Below are positions 43,452 through 44,771 of a stretch of DNA of 44,771 bases, one piece after another. The notes under the pieces were generated by a model that saw only the letters and a list, made by a program, of their open reading frames with translations, ran no database searches and was not told the DNA's origin. The translations under genes were made by a program, and so were the position numbers. The stretch is from contig JASBUS010000045.1 in the NCBI GenBank assembly GCA_030147745.1, positions 1 through 44,771 of the forward strand. Reading direction: 5' to 3'. Source of the DNA: Alphaproteobacteria bacterium. Its GTDB lineage: Bacteria; Pseudomonadota; Alphaproteobacteria; Micavibrionales; Micavibrionaceae. Each line of letters starts with the position of its first letter. Positions within the stretch are counted from its first letter, which is position 1.

Positions 43452-43742
43452 ATGAGCAGTTCAGATAAACGTTTTATGATTGTTGTTATTGGTGCGCATA
43501 TTGGCGCAGCTTTTGCAGCGCGCCTACATGAAAGATTGGGGAATGATTTCGCCGTTGTCGCGCAAAACACCGCGCCAATCGAAGATGAAGTCTTTGCATT
43601 GCGTAACCTACGGGATCATTGCATGCCAGAGATCAAAGATCTTTACTTAACCAATGATGAGCCAAAAGCTTATGCGGGCAAAGATGTTTATGCCTTGCCG
43701 AATAGAGACCGCCAATATTTAAATAAATGGCAGCCACGCTAA
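43452..43742 (+). CDS. Small protein with C-terminal YALPN motif
   Basis: A 96-residue protein. The N-terminus (FMIVVIGAHIGAAFAARL) is a possible signal peptide or anchor. The C-terminus reads GKDVYALPNRDRQYLNKWQ and repeats the motif of the upstream product. The ATG at 43452 nearly abuts the preceding stop, so translation is probably coupled; a longer in-frame ATG at 43371 overlaps the first gene and is unlikely. No family is recognised. Confidence 0.7.
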   Translation: MSSSDKRFMIVVIGAHIGAAFAARLHERLGNDFAVVAQNTAPIEDEVFALRNLRDHCMPEIKDLYLTNDEPKAYAGKDVYALPNRDRQYLNKWQPR

Positions 43743-43769
43743 TAAATAAAAAGAATGGGAGAGGAAATG

Positions 43770-44246
43770 ATGGATATTGAAGAAGGTAAGACAACACTGC
43801 TTGTCAGTAAAAGATTACACAACCTGTTTAACAAATGTGCGACGAAAATACGCGTGGTATTAAATAAACAAGATGATCTAATAGTGAGCCATCGTTTCCG
43901 ATCAATCCTGCCGCCAGAAGATATGACCGGCAATAAGCTCGATTTCCATTTTGATGCTGTTGAATTCCAAACTTTAGCTGCACGTCAAAAAGACGGCAGC
44001 TATAATATTTTGACCAAAAGCTTTATTAGCGCCACCGCAAGTTTTCAAAATGTAGATTGGTTTAAAATCCCCGGCTATTGCGTGAATGATTTTTCAGCGG
44101 GTGATGGCTATGTCGGCTTAAGCAAAGAAGAAGCCATTGGCGTTTTGCGTAATTTTGAGGCTGAAATTGTCGAAAATGCTTTAGCGCAAAGATCTGAACA
44201 TGCGCCTGATGCGGCCCTGCATTACAGCCTGCACCCCAAGAAATAA
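43770..44246 (+). CDS. Unknown protein, DDLIVSHR paralogue 1
   Basis: A 158-aa soluble protein with no recognised family. It contains DDLIVSHRFR near residue 35, then DAVEFQTLAARQKDGSYNILTK. Related text occurs in the next gene (DDLIVSHRYY, TEFQLVARKVTDNKYKLFT), so they are paralogues. I chose the ATG at 43770, with GAGAGG 5 bases upstream; ATGs at 43755 and 43767 are in frame. The C-terminal part, about 60 residues longer, includes DGYVGLSKEEAIGVLRNFEAEI. Confidence 0.7.
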   Translation: MDIEEGKTTLLVSKRLHNLFNKCATKIRVVLNKQDDLIVSHRFRSILPPEDMTGNKLDFHFDAVEFQTLAARQKDGSYNILTKSFISATASFQNVDWFKIPGYCVNDFSAGDGYVGLSKEEAIGVLRNFEAEIVENALAQRSEHAPDAALHYSLHPKK

Positions 44247-44256
44247 TAGGGGGGGG

Positions 44257-44700
44257 ATGTCAGAATTAAAAGACGCACATAAGATCCGCCGCAATATACG
44301 CGATGCGTTTTCAGCCGCGGCGACATGTATGAAATCACTATTCGGTAGCGATGATTTGATCGTTTCACATCGCTATTATCGTCATGACCGTTATGGTGTG
44401 CGCTATAAAAGTTATACAGTCGCGGGGGTGACAGAATTTCAATTGGTCGCCCGTAAAGTCACCGATAATAAATATAAGCTGTTTACTGAAAACCTACAAA
44501 TCACGAATTCGTCATATGTGCGTGAGAAAGTTACCCCTGTTCGCCGTGAACTTTCGGGAACGTATAGCTTGCCACAAGTTTTTGCGCGTATGCAAAAGCT
44601 TGAAACAGACACCGAAAAAGAACATAATCTAACGGACAAGCAACCGCGCACGGCCTGCTATTTTAAAAAACATAAGCATTTCATGCAAAATAATTTCTAA
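44257..44700 (+). CDS. Unknown protein, DDLIVSHR paralogue 2
   Basis: A 147-aa basic soluble protein that shares DDLIVSHR and the following strand pattern with the preceding gene. It lacks the C-terminal extension of paralogue 1 and ends in a His/Lys-rich tail (FKKHKHFMQNNF). The ATG at 44257 follows a run of G (AGGGGGGGG) that serves as ribosome binding site, like that of the PcfJ-like gene. A frame opening at 44200 overlaps the previous gene and has no support. No family is recognised. Confidence 0.7.
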   Translation: MSELKDAHKIRRNIRDAFSAAATCMKSLFGSDDLIVSHRYYRHDRYGVRYKSYTVAGVTEFQLVARKVTDNKYKLFTENLQITNSSYVREKVTPVRRELSGTYSLPQVFARMQKLETDTEKEHNLTDKQPRTACYFKKHKHFMQNNF

Positions 44701-44724
44701 TCGCAGTCATAGGGGGCGGCATAT

Positions 44725-44771
44725 ATGCAATATCGTTATTTCTTAGCTATGTGCCTACTGATTATTATGGC
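44725..44771 (+). CDS. Start of a membrane or exported protein, cut by window edge
   Basis: Fifteen codons are present: MQYRYFLAMCLLIIM. The basic-then-hydrophobic beginning fits a signal peptide or membrane anchor. AGGGGGCGG lies about 6 bases before the ATG. It continues the small-protein operon past the right edge; nothing more can be said. Confidence 0.5.
   Translation, partial: MQYRYFLAMCLLIIM

Overview
The window looks like a chromosomal segment of a Gram-negative alphaproteobacterium. An ATP12-type F1-ATPase chaperone, a CtrA-type TTAA-N7-TTAA site, a short NrdA and a degP-rarA-crcB-rluA-ATP12 gene order all point that way. Outer-membrane genes (HldE, AsmA-like and LolA-like proteins, a beta-barrel, lipoproteins) show a two-membrane envelope. 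The species cannot be named from sequence alone; a Micavibrio/Rhodospirillales-like lineage is only a guess. I saw no tRNA, rRNA, insertion sequence, integrase or CRISPR array.

Layout. 1-4982, all minus strand: a PcfJ-like protein cut by the left edge, behind a strong palindromic promoter; mutL with the endonuclease motifs; a pentapeptide-repeat protein. 5032-9560: an overlapping operon of a catalytic M16 zinc peptidase, a non-catalytic M16 partner and pgi. 9653-14703: an autoregulated-looking tetR cassette with an MMPL/RND transporter, a LolA-like periplasmic protein and an outer-membrane barrel. 14746-24720: the alphaproteobacterial degP-rarA-crcB-rluA-ATP12 block, interrupted by an AsmA-like gene, a NUDIX gene, two paralogous 17-residue-repeat solenoid proteins and a convergent DUF1826-like gene.

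24793-31165: an ABC exporter, a coupled pair of lipoproteins (one FlgO-like), hldE, and a protein that joins an apparent MshEN-type c-di-GMP-binding domain, a membrane segment and a LapG-like transglutaminase-fold cysteine protease. That last gene lies about 175 bp downstream of a CtrA-type site and is the most novel item in the window. 31237-34531: two tandem paralogues of unknown function, an EamA transporter and pyruvate kinase.

34532-36961: a 600-bp regulatory region with two helically phased NrdR boxes and a structured leader, followed by a short class I nrdA with no nrdB beside it. 37185-43180: two envelope proteins of unknown function, ispG, a small unknown gene and polA. 43188-44771: one strong promoter drives a run of small, poorly known genes that share motifs pairwise and continue past the right edge.

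Themes: envelope biogenesis and quality control (M16, Deg, AsmA, LolA-like, MMPL, HldE), replication and repair (MutL, RarA, PolA, NrdA), central metabolism (Pgi, Pyk, IspG), and probable cell-cycle or surface-adhesion control at the MshEN-protease gene. All family assignments are from reading motifs; no database search was run.
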